A DNA stretch of 64,000 nt from positions 5,565,470 through 5,629,469 of the forward strand of contig NZ_CP059557.1 of the NCBI RefSeq assembly GCF_022828475.1. The letters run 5' to 3'. This stretch comes from Saccharopolyspora gloriosae (GTDB taxonomy: Bacteria > Actinomycetota > Actinomycetes > Mycobacteriales > Pseudonocardiaceae). This document shows, one piece after another, positions 46,349 to 56,211 of the stretch (its first letter is position 1; the number at the start of each line of letters is the position of its first letter). Made by a program: the position numbers and the translations under genes. The notes beneath the pieces were generated by a model that worked only from the letters and a program-made list of their open reading frames with translations, made no database searches and was not told where the DNA came from.

Positions 46349-49300
46349 ATGAGCATCGAGATGCCCGACGAGGTCAAGTGGCTGCTGCCGATCGTCGTCG
46401 GTCAGTCCTGGCCGGAGGGTGACGAGGACGCGCTGCGCAGGCTTGCCGACGCGTGGCGTGCCGCCGAGGACGGCATCGAAGGCGTCACCGGGGACGCGAA
46501 CGGCGGTGCGAGCCAGTCGCTCGGCGGCATGGAAGGCCAGACGCACGACGCGTTCGAGAAGCTCTGGAAGGACATCGGCGACGGCGGTGAGGCCGCACTG
46601 CCGAAGCTCCAGGAGGCGTGCGCCCAGCTCGGACAGGGCTGCGACGACGCGGCGCTGGACGTGGAGCACACCAAGCTGACCATCATCGCCTCGCTGATCG
46701 CGCTCGCGATCCAGATCGCCGCGATGATCGCCAGCGCCGCGTTCAGCTTCGGCGCCTCCACGGCGGGCATCCCCATCGCCCAAGGCATCACCCGCACCGT
46801 GGTGATGCAGATCTTCAAGCAACTGGTGCTGAGCATCGCCAAGAACGTGGCCATCGAGGTCGCCACGTCCATGGCGATCGAGGCCGCCGTGCAGGGCATC
46901 CAGATCGCCTCCGGTGAGCGCAAGGGCCTCGACGGCGGCAAGTTCAAGGACGCGGCGATCAGCGGGGCCATCGGCGGTGCCGTCGGCGGCGTGTTCGAGG
47001 GCGTCGGGAACGTGGCGGCGCGCAAGGCCGCCGGGGCCGTCGGCGACGCGGCGGGTGACGCCGTGGGCGACGCCGCGGGCAACGCGGCGAGTTCGGCGGG
47101 CCGGGCGGCCGGGGACGCGGCGGGCAGTGCCGCCGGGTCCGCGGGCCGGGCCGCCGGGGACGCTGCGGGAGACGCCGCAGCGGCGGCCGGTGAGAGCGCG
47201 GCCCAGAACGTCGGTGCGACCGCGCTCAAGGAAGGCGCCAGCGGTGCCGCCCAAGGCGCCATCGGCAGCGTCGCCGAGCAGCTCATCACCGAGGGCGAGG
47301 TCGACTGGAGCGAGGTCGGCACCGGCGCGATGTCCGGCGGCGCCACCGGCGCGGGAATGGGCGCGGGCGGCGCGGCGCTCTCGAACCACTTCAACGCCCC
47401 CGACGTGGGCGACGTGGGCGGATCCGGGGAGGGGAGCTCCTCGCCGGGCTCATCCGGCGAGAGCGGGGCGTCCGGGAGCGAGAGCAGGGCGTCCGGGAGC
47501 GACGCCGGCGACGGGAGTTCGTCCGGGAGTTCGTCCGCGCAGAGCGATACCGGCGGTTCCTCCGGCGAGGCCGGTGACGCGTCGAGCTCGACGTCCTCCG
47601 GCAGCACGGCGTCCGCCACCACGGACGGCGGATCGTCCGGCGATTCGTCCGGCACGAGCAGCGAGACCGATTCCGGTTCGGACAGCGGATCGTCGGCGTC
47701 TCGACCGTCCATTGAGGACATGCTTTCCGGTGACTCGTCCACGGCGGGCGCCGATTCGAGCGCGGGCTCCGGTTCGTCCGGTACCGACGGATCCGCGTCC
47801 GACGGCGGCTCGTCCGCCGCCGACGGCGGCCGTTCATCGAGCGACGGCGGCTCGACCTCCTCCGACGGTGCTTCCGGTTCGCCCGACAGCGGTTCGAGGT
47901 CGTCCGCCGAAGATTCGGGTTCAGCAAGCGACCCCGGGTCCCGCTCCGGCGACAGCGACTCCGCGTCCCGCTCTTCCGGCGACGGCGACTCCGGGTCCCG
48001 CTCTTCCGGCGACAGCGACTCCGCGTCCCGCTCTTCCAGTGACGGCGATGCCAGCGGGTCCCGCTCGTCCAGCGACGGAGCGTCGTCCTCCGGCACCCCC
48101 GATGGCCAGAGCACTCGCTCTGCTGCCACCGACTCCCCTGCCGCGTCCGACGGCGGTTCACCACGAACGTCGGATTCCACGCCTTCGGCCGATTCCGGGC
48201 CGGATTCCAGGTCGTCCGCCGACGGCGGCGGTCCGTCGACCACGTCCACCGACGGCGGCTCCCGCGCCGACACCGCCGCGACCGGCTCCTCCGGCGACGG
48301 CGGCCCGTCCTCCACGTCGGACGGTGGATCATCCGCAGCGGGCAGGCCGGATTCGAGCGGATCCGGCCAGTCCGGCACACCGAGCCCGGACACCGGCGGT
48401 TCTGCGGAACCTCGAGGTTCCGATGCTTCCGGTGGTTCCACTCCCGGCAACTCGGACGCGCCCGGAACCTCCGGTGGCCCCGAGCACACGAGCGGGTCCG
48501 AGAGTTCCGAGAGTTCCGGCAACTCCGAGACCCCCGGGTCCGCGAACTCCGGGAACTCCGGCGGTTCCGGGACCACTCCGAGCGAATCGGGCTCGGGCTC
48601 CGGCGGATCCGCAGGTGGCACGGGATCGATGCCGCACGGTGGCGGCGATTCCACCCGCACCCAGCCCTCCGGCCCCGCGAGCACCACGTCAGCCTCCAAT
48701 GTGGACGCTCCGGCACGTCCGGCGGAGCCCGCGGTCGCCCCCGCGCCCGCGGCGCAAGCCGGTGCGGGCCGCGGCGATCAGGGCACGACCGCAGGTGGCG
48801 GCGGCGCGATGGGCGCCCCGCCCGCAGGCGGCGCACCCGGCGGCGCCGGTACGCCCGGTGCGGGAGGCAACCGGCCCGGCTCCGGCGGAAGCTGGACCGG
48901 CACCTCGGGCACTCCCGGTGCCGCCGGCCGTCCCGCCGGTGGTGACGGCCCCCGCACCGACGGCCCGCGCCCCGGCGGTCCGCGTTCCGACCGCCCGCTC
49001 GCCCCCTCCGCACGAGGCGCGGACGCCCCCGCACGCCCCGACGGCAGTCGCACCTCCCCGCCCCAGCACTCCCCCGGCGGCCACCAACAGCCCGGCGGAC
49101 GCCACACCGACATCCCCGGCCAGCGCCCCGCTGGAGCGCACCCCGACGGCCCGCCCACCCGGCACCCGAACAGCCCGAACCATCCCGGGACGTCCGGCCG
49201 CCCGGAAGGAGCAGGGCAGCGGCCCGGCCCGACCCAGCCGCAGCCGCGCCCGGACGGCGCCGGACGGCCGCAGCAACCGGCCCCGGACACGCGATCTCCC

Positions 49301-51388
49301 AGCGACCGGCCTCCGGGCAACCGCACACCCGACGCCGGAACTCCCGGCCCCCGCCCGGATTCCGCGCCCACGCCGGAGAGCTCCCCGCGCCACCAGTCGC
49401 CCGACGCCCGCACCGGAACGCGCCAGGACGGAGCTGACCCCGCTCCCGCACGCCCTCGCGAAACGACGCAGCCGGACACGCGGAACTCACCGACGTCGGA
49501 TTCCCCGGCCACCCGCCCGGATTCCACTCACTCCGACGGCGCACGAGCCGACGGGCCGGCGCACTCCGACGGCCGCCACTCCACCGACGCGCGTCCCGAC
49601 CGACCGAACGACGGTCCGGAACAGCGGCCGCACGGCGGTGCGGAGCAACCGGACCAGCGCCCGCACGACGGCGACCGGCAGCACCAGGACGCCGAACCCG
49701 GCACGCCCGAACGCCGGCACCAGCTCGACCAGGCCGAGGCCACCCGCGACCAAACTCCGAGCGGCTCGTCGTACCACAACGACCCGAACATGCGGGATCT
49801 CGCGCAACGCGTCCCTGACGACGGCGTGCACCACACCGTCGACGTGCACGCCTTGCCCGACGGCCGAGTCCGCGTCGGCGACAACACCTTCAGCGCCAAG
49901 GAATTCGCGGACATGCTGCGCCGCGACCCCGCCTACGACGGCAAACCGATCCGCCTCCTGTCCTGCGACGCGGGAACCAGCGGCCTCGCCCGCGACCTCT
50001 CCCGCGAACTCGGCGTCCCCGTCACCGCACCCCGCGGACTGGCGTGGACCGACGGCAACGGCCGAGTCTTCGCCTCCGACATGGGACCCGACGGCCGCCC
50101 GGGCTGGCCCCCGAACGGCGACTGGGACACCCACCACCCCGACGGCACCGACACCCCGGCCGGCAACGACACCCCGGCCGGCAACGACGGCTTCCACCCG
50201 CCCCAGGACGGCGAAGACCCGGGCACCGCCCCGGACGACGCGGAGGCGCGGGCAGCGCAGGCCGGCTGGGAAGAGAGCGAAGCAGAACGGCGCGGGGCTG
50301 CTGATCCGTACAACGAGCCGTACATCCCGAAGGACGCGGAACACGGGTTCCAGGTCGAAGAGATCGCGGAAGAACGCGTAACCCGCGATGCCGACGGTTT
50401 GATCGACACCGTCGACGGGAAGCCCGTTCACGCCTATGTTCGCGATTCGATCGAGAGCCGCCGGAAGAGCATCGTCGACGCCACGGACGAGAACAAGCAG
50501 GTCAAAAATCCCAAAAAGGCACCGTTCGCGCCGAATGACGACCGACGTGCCCCCTACAGCGCCAAGTCCCTGGGAACGAAGGCCGGCGCGGTCAACGCCC
50601 TGGTCCTCGATCGTCGAACCGGACTCGTATTCGAAGGAATCAACGGCCGGCAGGGCAATGCGGTACCGACATCGCTCACCGACGATGGTGGACGACCTGC
50701 GACTCGCCAGGACGCGGCGGGGAATCAGTTCCCCCTGACCCCGCACGACCTGTTGCACCCCGCGCTTCGAGAACAGATCTCCCGGATGGCGGAAAATCCG
50801 GGCAGAGATCTCGCCGACATCAAACCTGGAGAATTTCCGCATCGCGACATTCCCCACCGGCACGGCGAGGTCAAGGCCATCGACAGCCTGCTCAAGCAAC
50901 GCGAGGAAAGCGCCGCGGCTGAGGCACGACGAAGCGGGGTCGGCACCGACAAGATCGAGGTGATCACAAGGGACGACCGGCAGGTGGAAATCATTCCGAT
51001 CTCGCCGGGTGAACTTCAGGGCGTGCTCAACGATCTCTCGGTGGATGCACGGTTCACCTTCAAGACTCCCCCGGAGGATGTGGCCCCGTGCTGCGCGAAC
51101 TGCGCCAGGATCGTCAGCGGCCCCGAATCCCTTCCTGAGAATGTGCGGGACGCGGCAAACCTGTCTCACGGAGCGAAGATGGGGGCCGGCGGCTTCACCG
51201 CCGGGGTGCACTCAGACAGCACGAACTTGGACCCCGACGCGACCAACCCCAACCGCTCGCACACCGACGTGTCCAACCCGGATTACCATGGTGTCTTCAA
51301 AGAGCAAGATTCGATACGAGCGCGAAGGGCCGCGGAGCAAGCGGAGTCCGCCCGGCAGCAAGCAGCACGATCAGGAGACGCAAGTTGA
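46349..51388 (+). CDS. Polymorphic toxin: CpnT-like N-terminus, long low-complexity linker, YwqJ-type deaminase C-terminus
   Basis: 1679 residues. Residues 1-110 (DEVKWLLPIVVGQSWPEGDE) match the WXG100-like N-terminal domain of CpnT-type type VII substrates. A hydrophobic, Gly/Ala-rich segment (about 110-350) may insert in membranes. Then follow a Ser/Asp/Gly linker (about 350-780) and a Pro/Arg/Thr-rich linker (about 780-1140). A conserved pre-toxin-like domain is at 1150-1250 (IRLLSCDAGTSGLARDL). The C-terminal deaminase domain has His1505-Gly-Glu1507 and Cys1582-x-x-Cys1585 in the PCCANC stretch, as in YwqJ-related nucleic-acid/nucleotide deaminases. The immunity gene overlaps its stop. 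Confidence 0.88.
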   Translation: MSIEMPDEVKWLLPIVVGQSWPEGDEDALRRLADAWRAAEDGIEGVTGDANGGASQSLGGMEGQTHDAFEKLWKDIGDGGEAALPKLQEACAQLGQGCDDAALDVEHTKLTIIASLIALAIQIAAMIASAAFSFGASTAGIPIAQGITRTVVMQIFKQLVLSIAKNVAIEVATSMAIEAAVQGIQIASGERKGLDGGKFKDAAISGAIGGAVGGVFEGVGNVAARKAAGAVGDAAGDAVGDAAGNAASSAGRAAGDAAGSAAGSAGRAAGDAAGDAAAAAGESAAQNVGATALKEGASGAAQGAIGSVAEQLITEGEVDWSEVGTGAMSGGATGAGMGAGGAALSNHFNAPDVGDVGGSGEGSSSPGSSGESGASGSESRASGSDAGDGSSSGSSSAQSDTGGSSGEAGDASSSTSSGSTASATTDGGSSGDSSGTSSETDSGSDSGSSASRPSIEDMLSGDSSTAGADSSAGSGSSGTDGSASDGGSSAADGGRSSSDGGSTSSDGASGSPDSGSRSSAEDSGSASDPGSRSGDSDSASRSSGDGDSGSRSSGDSDSASRSSSDGDASGSRSSSDGASSSGTPDGQSTRSAATDSPAASDGGSPRTSDSTPSADSGPDSRSSADGGGPSTTSTDGGSRADTAATGSSGDGGPSSTSDGGSSAAGRPDSSGSGQSGTPSPDTGGSAEPRGSDASGGSTPGNSDAPGTSGGPEHTSGSESSESSGNSETPGSANSGNSGGSGTTPSESGSGSGGSAGGTGSMPHGGGDSTRTQPSGPASTTSASNVDAPARPAEPAVAPAPAAQAGAGRGDQGTTAGGGGAMGAPPAGGAPGGAGTPGAGGNRPGSGGSWTGTSGTPGAAGRPAGGDGPRTDGPRPGGPRSDRPLAPSARGADAPARPDGSRTSPPQHSPGGHQQPGGRHTDIPGQRPAGAHPDGPPTRHPNSPNHPGTSGRPEGAGQRPGPTQPQPRPDGAGRPQQPAPDTRSPSDRPPGNRTPDAGTPGPRPDSAPTPESSPRHQSPDARTGTRQDGADPAPARPRETTQPDTRNSPTSDSPATRPDSTHSDGARADGPAHSDGRHSTDARPDRPNDGPEQRPHGGAEQPDQRPHDGDRQHQDAEPGTPERRHQLDQAEATRDQTPSGSSYHNDPNMRDLAQRVPDDGVHHTVDVHALPDGRVRVGDNTFSAKEFADMLRRDPAYDGKPIRLLSCDAGTSGLARDLSRELGVPVTAPRGLAWTDGNGRVFASDMGPDGRPGWPPNGDWDTHHPDGTDTPAGNDTPAGNDGFHPPQDGEDPGTAPDDAEARAAQAGWEESEAERRGAADPYNEPYIPKDAEHGFQVEEIAEERVTRDADGLIDTVDGKPVHAYVRDSIESRRKSIVDATDENKQVKNPKKAPFAPNDDRRAPYSAKSLGTKAGAVNALVLDRRTGLVFEGINGRQGNAVPTSLTDDGGRPATRQDAAGNQFPLTPHDLLHPALREQISRMAENPGRDLADIKPGEFPHRDIPHRHGEVKAIDSLLKQREESAAAEARRSGVGTDKIEVITRDDRQVEIIPISPGELQGVLNDLSVDARFTFKTPPEDVAPCCANCARIVSGPESLPENVRDAANLSHGAKMGAGGFTAGVHSDSTNLDPDATNPNRSHTDVSNPDYHGVFKEQDSIRARRAAEQAESARQQAARSGDAS

Positions 51389-51732
51389 CTCGGATAAACG
51401 AGGACGAGCTGGAAAGCGAACCGTACGGGGCCGTGCTCTACGCGGGGGTTCGTTTCACCGGAGAAGCGGAAGACCGGTACGCGGATGGCACGTTGCTGTC
51501 GAGCATCAGCTACGTCAACGGGCTGCAAGACGGGCCGGAACGGGAGTGGTACCACGACGGAACCCTCAAGGAAGAGGGCAACTTTCATCAAGGAATGCCG
51601 ATCGGCCTGCACCAGATGTGGGATTCGGACGGCAAGCTGATGCGGCAAACCGAATTCACCGACGACGGCCGCGTGATCAGCCGTCGTGGTTTCGATGCCG
51701 AGGGCCAGGTGACCTGGCAGGATGCCGGATAG
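51385..51732 (+). CDS. YwqK-type (MORN-repeat) immunity protein
   Basis: 115 residues. Repeats of about 22 residues (YADGTLLSSISYVNG, YHDGTLKEEGNFHQG, DSDGKLMRQTEFTDDG) are the MORN_2-like units of YwqK antitoxins. The TTG start at 51385 overlaps the toxin stop (TTGA) and follows AGGAGA. YwqK-type proteins are the predicted immunity partners of YwqJ deaminases, so this should neutralise the domain encoded just upstream. Confidence 0.85.
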   Translation: MTRINEDELESEPYGAVLYAGVRFTGEAEDRYADGTLLSSISYVNGLQDGPEREWYHDGTLKEEGNFHQGMPIGLHQMWDSDGKLMRQTEFTDDGRVISRRGFDAEGQVTWQDAG

Positions 51733-51788
51733 CTCAACGATCCGGAGTGCCCCGACACAGGACCGAGCCACCCGAGGAGAGCTGCCAC

Positions 51789-52247
51789 ATGAGCGGGAAG
51801 CAAACCGCGGCGGCGCCTAACTTGAAAACACACTACTTCTCCTACTACAACAAGACCTTCTTCATCGATATCGACCACGAACACCGGGAGAAGGGGTACC
51901 TGCTCAACCTCCACGACGGCGACTTCGACGAGCGAAGCGATCTGATCGCAGAAGTGGTGTTCGCGACGACCGAAGACATACATCCCAGAAGTCATGAAGC
52001 ATTCATCGTGAACACCGAAGAATGTCGCGCCGACCACCTTCGCGGCGATGGCCCGATCTTCGCCTTGTACGAGACCATCGAGGGCTTGTACGAGCAGCGC
52101 AAAGCGGAGAACCGCAGGTTCCCCGAACAGGAGCGCGCCCTGATCAACACCCTTCGCCCTCGCACGTTCCACATGTGGGACGAGGAGTTCGAACGGCGAG
52201 CCGCGGGCGACGACGCCACCTTCCAGTACCGCTGGGTACTCCCCTGA
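51789..52247 (+). CDS. Hypothetical protein, last gene of the toxin module
   Basis: 152 residues from the ATG at 51789 (GAGGAG about 9 nt upstream), starting MSGKQTAAAPNLKTHYFSYY. It is acidic and aromatic, with no signal or membrane segment. Family not recognised. It follows the YwqK-type gene by 56 bp and stands alone before the convergent endonuclease V gene, so a second immunity or accessory role is the simplest guess. Confidence 0.6.
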   Translation: MSGKQTAAAPNLKTHYFSYYNKTFFIDIDHEHREKGYLLNLHDGDFDERSDLIAEVVFATTEDIHPRSHEAFIVNTEECRADHLRGDGPIFALYETIEGLYEQRKAENRRFPEQERALINTLRPRTFHMWDEEFERRAAGDDATFQYRWVLP

Positions 52248-52367
52248 AACGCACCGCGAGCAGACGTGCACCGAGACCCAAGCCTTCACTCAGAGGATGC
52301 GCAGCTCACCCGGCCGAGAACCGGCGAAGGCGAAATCCGGCTCCGCTCCGCACGGAAACCCGCCGCG

Positions 52368-53039
52368 TCAGCTTCGGGATTCGGCTCGGCCCAGTTGGTC
52401 TGCCGTTCTCGTCGTCTCCGGCAGGCGGTAGCGGGGAGCGAGGCGGAGCACCAGTTCGCAGGCGGCATCGAGGGTGTAGCGGTGGCCGATCGAGACGAAG
52501 ATCGGCTTGACACCGGGCTGCGTGCGCAGCGTGCTTCCCACCGGTTCGCCGTCGAGCAGCAGCGGTGATCGGTCGCCGCGTTCCGGTCCTGGCGGGTCGT
52601 ACTTCCCCAGCGAGGTCTTGCCGACCCCGATGCTGGGCAGGTCCGTGAGCACCCCGAGGTGGCAGGCCAAGCCGAAACGCCTCGGATGAGCCAGCCCTTG
52701 CCCGTCGCAGACCAGCACGTCCGGCTCGACGTCGAGCCGCGCCAGCGCCTCCAGCAGTGACGGCGCCTCTCGGAAGGCGAACAGCCCCGGCACGTAAGGG
52801 AAATCTGTCCGCGCCCGAACCACCGAACTGTCCACAACGGACAGATCGGCCCGGTTCAACACCGTGACCGCGGCGATCACATCGTCGGAGCCTTCGGCGT
52901 AGGCGACGTCCAGCCCCGCGACGGTCCGCACGGCCTCGGGAACGCCGTCGAACCGCACCATCGACCTGAACCGCTCCTGGACGGCGACGGCCTCAGCCTC
53001 GACGGACGGCCACTCGTGCAACTCCCGAACCTGAACCAC
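52368..53039 (-). CDS. nfi: Endonuclease V (deoxyinosine 3' endonuclease)
   Basis: 223 residues, GTG start. It nicks DNA or RNA 3' to inosine during repair of deaminated bases. The metal ligands fall in AGLDVAYAEG (Asp44) and VCDGQGLAHPRRFG (Asp112). PYVPGLFAFRE is the conserved wedge motif, and GVGKTSLGKY follows. It sits beside a deaminase-toxin locus, though a functional link is only a suggestion. Confidence 0.93.
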   Translation of the reverse strand: MVQVRELHEWPSVEAEAVAVQERFRSMVRFDGVPEAVRTVAGLDVAYAEGSDDVIAAVTVLNRADLSVVDSSVVRARTDFPYVPGLFAFREAPSLLEALARLDVEPDVLVCDGQGLAHPRRFGLACHLGVLTDLPSIGVGKTSLGKYDPPGPERGDRSPLLLDGEPVGSTLRTQPGVKPIFVSIGHRYTLDAACELVLRLAPRYRLPETTRTADQLGRAESRS

Positions 53040-53104
53040 GCCACCACCCTAGGCCCACCAACGAAGGCGCCAGCGACCGTTCCGGTTGTGGACGCGCATG
53101 CCAC

Positions 53105-53134
53105 GGGCCGCCCAGAACCGCTCCCGAGCGGCCC
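53105..53134 (-). terminator. Hairpin after the aldehyde dehydrogenase
   Basis: GGGCCGC / GCGGCCC arms enclosing a 16-nt loop, about 70 nt beyond the dehydrogenase stop on the minus strand. Confidence 0.45.
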
Positions 53135-53205
53135 GCGGACACCTCACTCCACCGACTCCGCCAGCCACGCGCGCAATTGCGCGTCATCGCCGAATTCGGC
53201 AGTCG

Positions 53206-54633
53206 TCACCGCTGGATCGACTTGATCTCCAGGAACTCCTCCAGGCCGTGCCTGCCGAATTCGCGGCCGTTGCCGGATTGCTTGTAGCCGCCGAACGGGG
53301 CGTTCGGGTTGAAGGCGCCGCCGTTGACGGCGATCTGGCCGGTCCGGATGCGCCGGGCCACCGCGAGCGCGCGGTCGTCGGAACCGAACACCGCGCCGGA
53401 CAGGCCGTACTCGGAGTCGTTGGCGATCGCGACCGCCTCGTCCTCATCGCGGTACGACAGGATCGACAGCACCGGGCCGAAGATCTCCTCGCGGGCGATG
53501 GTCATGTCGGTCGTGACGCCGGTGAACACGGTCGGGCGCACGTAATAGCCGGTGGTCAGGCCCTCCGGTGCTTCCGGACCGCCGACGGCGACCGTGGCGC
53601 CCTCGGCGACGCCCTTGCGGATGTAGTCGGCGACGCGGTCGCGCTGCACGTCGGAGACCATCGGGCCGACGCGGGTCGTCTCGTCGGTGGGGTCTCCGAC
53701 GGTGTACTTGGCGACCGCACCCACGGCGAGCTCCACCGCCTCGTCGTAGCGCGACTCGGGGACGAGCATCCTGGTCAGCGCGTTGCAGCTCTGGCCACCG
53801 TTGGGGAAGCATCCCGCGACGCCCAGTTTCACGGCCTTGGCGAGGTCGGCGTCCTCCAGCACCACGTTGGCGGACTTGCCGCCGAGTTCCAGCGCGACCC
53901 GCTTCACCGTCTGCGCGGCGACTTCCGAGACGCGGCGGCCGGCGCGGGTGGAGCCGGTGAACGACACCATGTCCACGTCGCGGTGCGCGGCCAGCGCCTC
54001 CCCGACGATGGGGCCGGTGCCGTGCACGAGGTTGAACACCCCGGCGGGCACGCCCGCCTCGGCGACGATCTCGGCGAAGATCGCCGCGGTGAGCGGGGCG
54101 ACCTCGCTCGGCTTCAGCACCACGGTGCAGCCCGCGCCCAACGCGGCGGCGACCTTCGCGACGATCTGGTGCAGCGGGTAGTTCCACGGCGTGATCGCCG
54201 CGACGACACCGACGGGTTCGCGGACGATCAGCGAGTTGCCGGACTCCTCGGTCCACGCGTAGCCCGCGTCGAGCACGTCGGCGATGCCGCGCGAGGTGGC
54301 GACGGGAACGCTCGCGTGCACCTGGGTCGCGAAGCCGATCGGTGAGCCCATCTCGGCCGTGACCGTGGCCGCGATCTCGTCCCGGCGCTTCGCGATGCCC
54401 TCGGAGATCCGGCGCACCGCGGCCGAGCGCTCCGCCACCGGGCGGGACGCCCAGCCGTCGAAGGCGGCGCGTGCCGCGGCGACCGCCGCGTCCACTTCAG
54501 CCGTGGTTCCGGCCGGAACGGACCCGATCACCTGCTCGGTGGCCGGGTTGACCACCTCGATCCTCGCCCCGGAACCGGCGACGTAGTCGCCCCCGATGAC
54601 GTGGTCGGTTCGGCTGGTCGTGGGCGCCGCCAT
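53206..54633 (-). CDS. NAD(P)-dependent aldehyde dehydrogenase
   Basis: 475 residues. The catalytic cysteine lies in [13 protein letters not shown], the general-base glutamate in [13 protein letters not shown], and [11 protein letters not shown] begins the cofactor site. It oxidises an aldehyde to the acid; the substrate is not evident. GGGAGGAAC precedes the ATG. The stop overlaps a tiny 21-codon frame (53144-53209). It is followed by a hairpin. Confidence 0.94.
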   Translation of the reverse strand: MAAPTTSRTDHVIGGDYVAGSGARIEVVNPATEQVIGSVPAGTTAEVDAAVAAARAAFDGWASRPVAERSAAVRRISEGIAKRRDEIAATVTAEMGSPIGFATQVHASVPVATSRGIADVLDAGYAWTEESGNSLIVREPVGVVAAITPWNYPLHQIVAKVAAALGAGCTVVLKPSEVAPLTAAIFAEIVAEAGVPAGVFNLVHGTGPIVGEALAAHRDVDMVSFTGSTRAGRRVSEVAAQTVKRVALELGGKSANVVLEDADLAKAVKLGVAGCFPNGGQSCNALTRMLVPESRYDEAVELAVGAVAKYTVGDPTDETTRVGPMVSDVQRDRVADYIRKGVAEGATVAVGGPEAPEGLTTGYYVRPTVFTGVTTDMTIAREEIFGPVLSILSYRDEDEAVAIANDSEYGLSGAVFGSDDRALAVARRIRTGQIAVNGGAFNPNAPFGGYKQSGNGREFGRHGLEEFLEIKSIQR

Positions 54634-54724
54634 GCGTTCCTCCCGAGGGTGGCCGATCGATACGACATCGACCCTGTCACAACGGGAGCCCCGAGCACAC
54701 CGCCCGAAGCACCGGGAAGGCCGT

Positions 54725-55498
54725 TCATCCCGCGCCGGGCAGCCGAGCCAGGAACCGCATCAGCTCCGCGGCGAACCGCTCCGGAAGCTCCACCGGCGGG
54801 GTGTGCCCGGACTCCAGCACGACCAGCTCCGAGCCCTCCAACAGCCCGGCCAACTCGCGCGCGTGCCCGAGGGTGCGCGCCCGGTCGAACCTGCCGTGCA
54901 CGACGAGCGCCGGAAGCCTCCCCAGCTCGGCCAGCCGCGGAGCCAGATCCGTGTCGCGCTGGCTGCTCAACGCCGCCAGCACGGCGTCCCGCTCCAGCCC
55001 CGCCGGGTAGGCGTCGAGCCGCTCGGCGACCTTCGCCGGAACCGGCACGTGCACCGATCGCCGGGCGACCGCCCGCCACAACTCCGGACCCCACTGCGCA
55101 CGCACCCGGTCGATGATGGCGTCCACATCGCCGTGCCCGTGCATGTTCGCGCCGCTGTCGCACACGACCACTCCGCGCACCCGGCGGGAACGCAGCGCCG
55201 CGGACAACGCGATCACGCCCCCGGTGGAATGGCCGAGCAGCACGACGGGTCCGTACCGCTCGGCCAGCACCGCGACTTCCGCGCCCAGGGAGGCCATGTC
55301 ATGCGGCCCCGGCCACTCCAGCCAAGGGGCCACCACAACATCCGTCCCGGTGGCCGCCGCGAGTCCCTCGAAGATCACCGGGTCGGACATCGTGCCCGGC
55401 AAGCACAGCAACACCGGCAGTCCCGACCGCCGCCCCGGCGCACGATCGATCAACACCTCGCGTTCCCGCACCCGACCTCCAGCCCCCGAAATCACCAC
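54725..55498 (-). CDS. Alpha/beta hydrolase
   Basis: 257 residues, GTG start. The oxyanion region is [10 protein letters not shown], the nucleophile elbow [11 protein letters not shown], a late VVHGRFDRA offers the acid and ESGHTPPVE the histidine. It is an esterase, lipase or epoxide-hydrolase-like enzyme of unknown substrate. It lies upstream of the aldehyde dehydrogenase by 91 bp on the same strand and might be co-transcribed. Confidence 0.85.
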   Translation of the reverse strand: MVISGAGGRVREREVLIDRAPGRRSGLPVLLCLPGTMSDPVIFEGLAAATGTDVVVAPWLEWPGPHDMASLGAEVAVLAERYGPVVLLGHSTGGVIALSAALRSRRVRGVVVCDSGANMHGHGDVDAIIDRVRAQWGPELWRAVARRSVHVPVPAKVAERLDAYPAGLERDAVLAALSSQRDTDLAPRLAELGRLPALVVHGRFDRARTLGHARELAGLLEGSELVVLESGHTPPVELPERFAAELMRFLARLPGAG

Positions 55499-55599
55499 CG
55501 CCCGGAGGCTACTGAGATCCGATCCGGCAGCGGTCCCGCCCTTGTCCTGTCAGCGGCGACGCCACGAAGTCACCGGGCACCGCGCAGAACGAGACCGCG

Positions 55600-56211
55600 T
55601 CAGTCGAACTGCGGGGACTCCGTCCGCGTCCGCTTCAGTTCGAAGAAGTACGGGTAGCCCGCCAGCGTGCGCGCCGCGTCGAAAAGCTCACCGGCCTGCT
55701 CGCCGCGCGGGATGCGGGTGGTGATCGGGCCGAAGAACGCGACGCCGTCGACGTGGATGGTCGGCGTGCCGACGTCCTCGCCGACCGGGTCCATCCCGGC
55801 GTGGTGGCTGGCGTGTAGCTCCTCGTCGTAGTCCGTGCTGGTCGCGGCGTCCGCCAGCGAGGCGGGCAGCTCGATCTCCGCCAGCGCGTCGATGATCACC
55901 TGCTCGTAGTCCTTGCGGCCCTCGTTGTGGATTCGGCTGCCGAGCGCGGTGTAGAGGGGGCCGAGCACGTCGTCGCCGTGGTGCTTGGCGGCGGCGATCG
56001 CGACCCGGACCGGCCCCAACGCCCGCGCCAGCAAGTCCTGGTACTCCTGGTCCAGGTCCCGGCCCGAGTTCAGCACGGCCAGGCTCATCACGCGGAAGTT
56101 CAAGTCGATGTCGCGCACCTGGGCGACTTCCAAGATCCAGCGCGACGAGACCCACGCGAAGGGGCAGACCGGGTCGAAGTAGAAGTCGACCTTCGGGCGC
56201 TCGGTGCTCAT
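55600..56211 (-). CDS. DsbA-like mycothiol-dependent nitroreductase family protein (Rv2466c-like)
   Basis: 203 residues from the ATG at 56211, with GGAGGG upstream. The thioredoxin-fold active site reads [13 protein letters not shown]: the first cysteine is kept but the second of the CxxC pair is Ala, in contrast to the CPWC of Rv2466c. An all-helical insert and the cis-Pro block GTPTIHVDG follow. The neighbourhood with pepN matches mycobacteria. It probably works as a mycothiol-linked mono-cysteine oxidoreductase. Confidence 0.88.
   Translation of the reverse strand: MSTERPKVDFYFDPVCPFAWVSSRWILEVAQVRDIDLNFRVMSLAVLNSGRDLDQEYQDLLARALGPVRVAIAAAKHHGDDVLGPLYTALGSRIHNEGRKDYEQVIIDALAEIELPASLADAATSTDYDEELHASHHAGMDPVGEDVGTPTIHVDGVAFFGPITTRIPRGEQAGELFDAARTLAGYPYFFELKRTRTESPQFD

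Noticed and set aside
46402-48699. 765-codon minus-strand frame opposite the toxin linker
   Set aside because: It is an antisense reading of the Ser/Asp-rich repeats with no start signal or domain.
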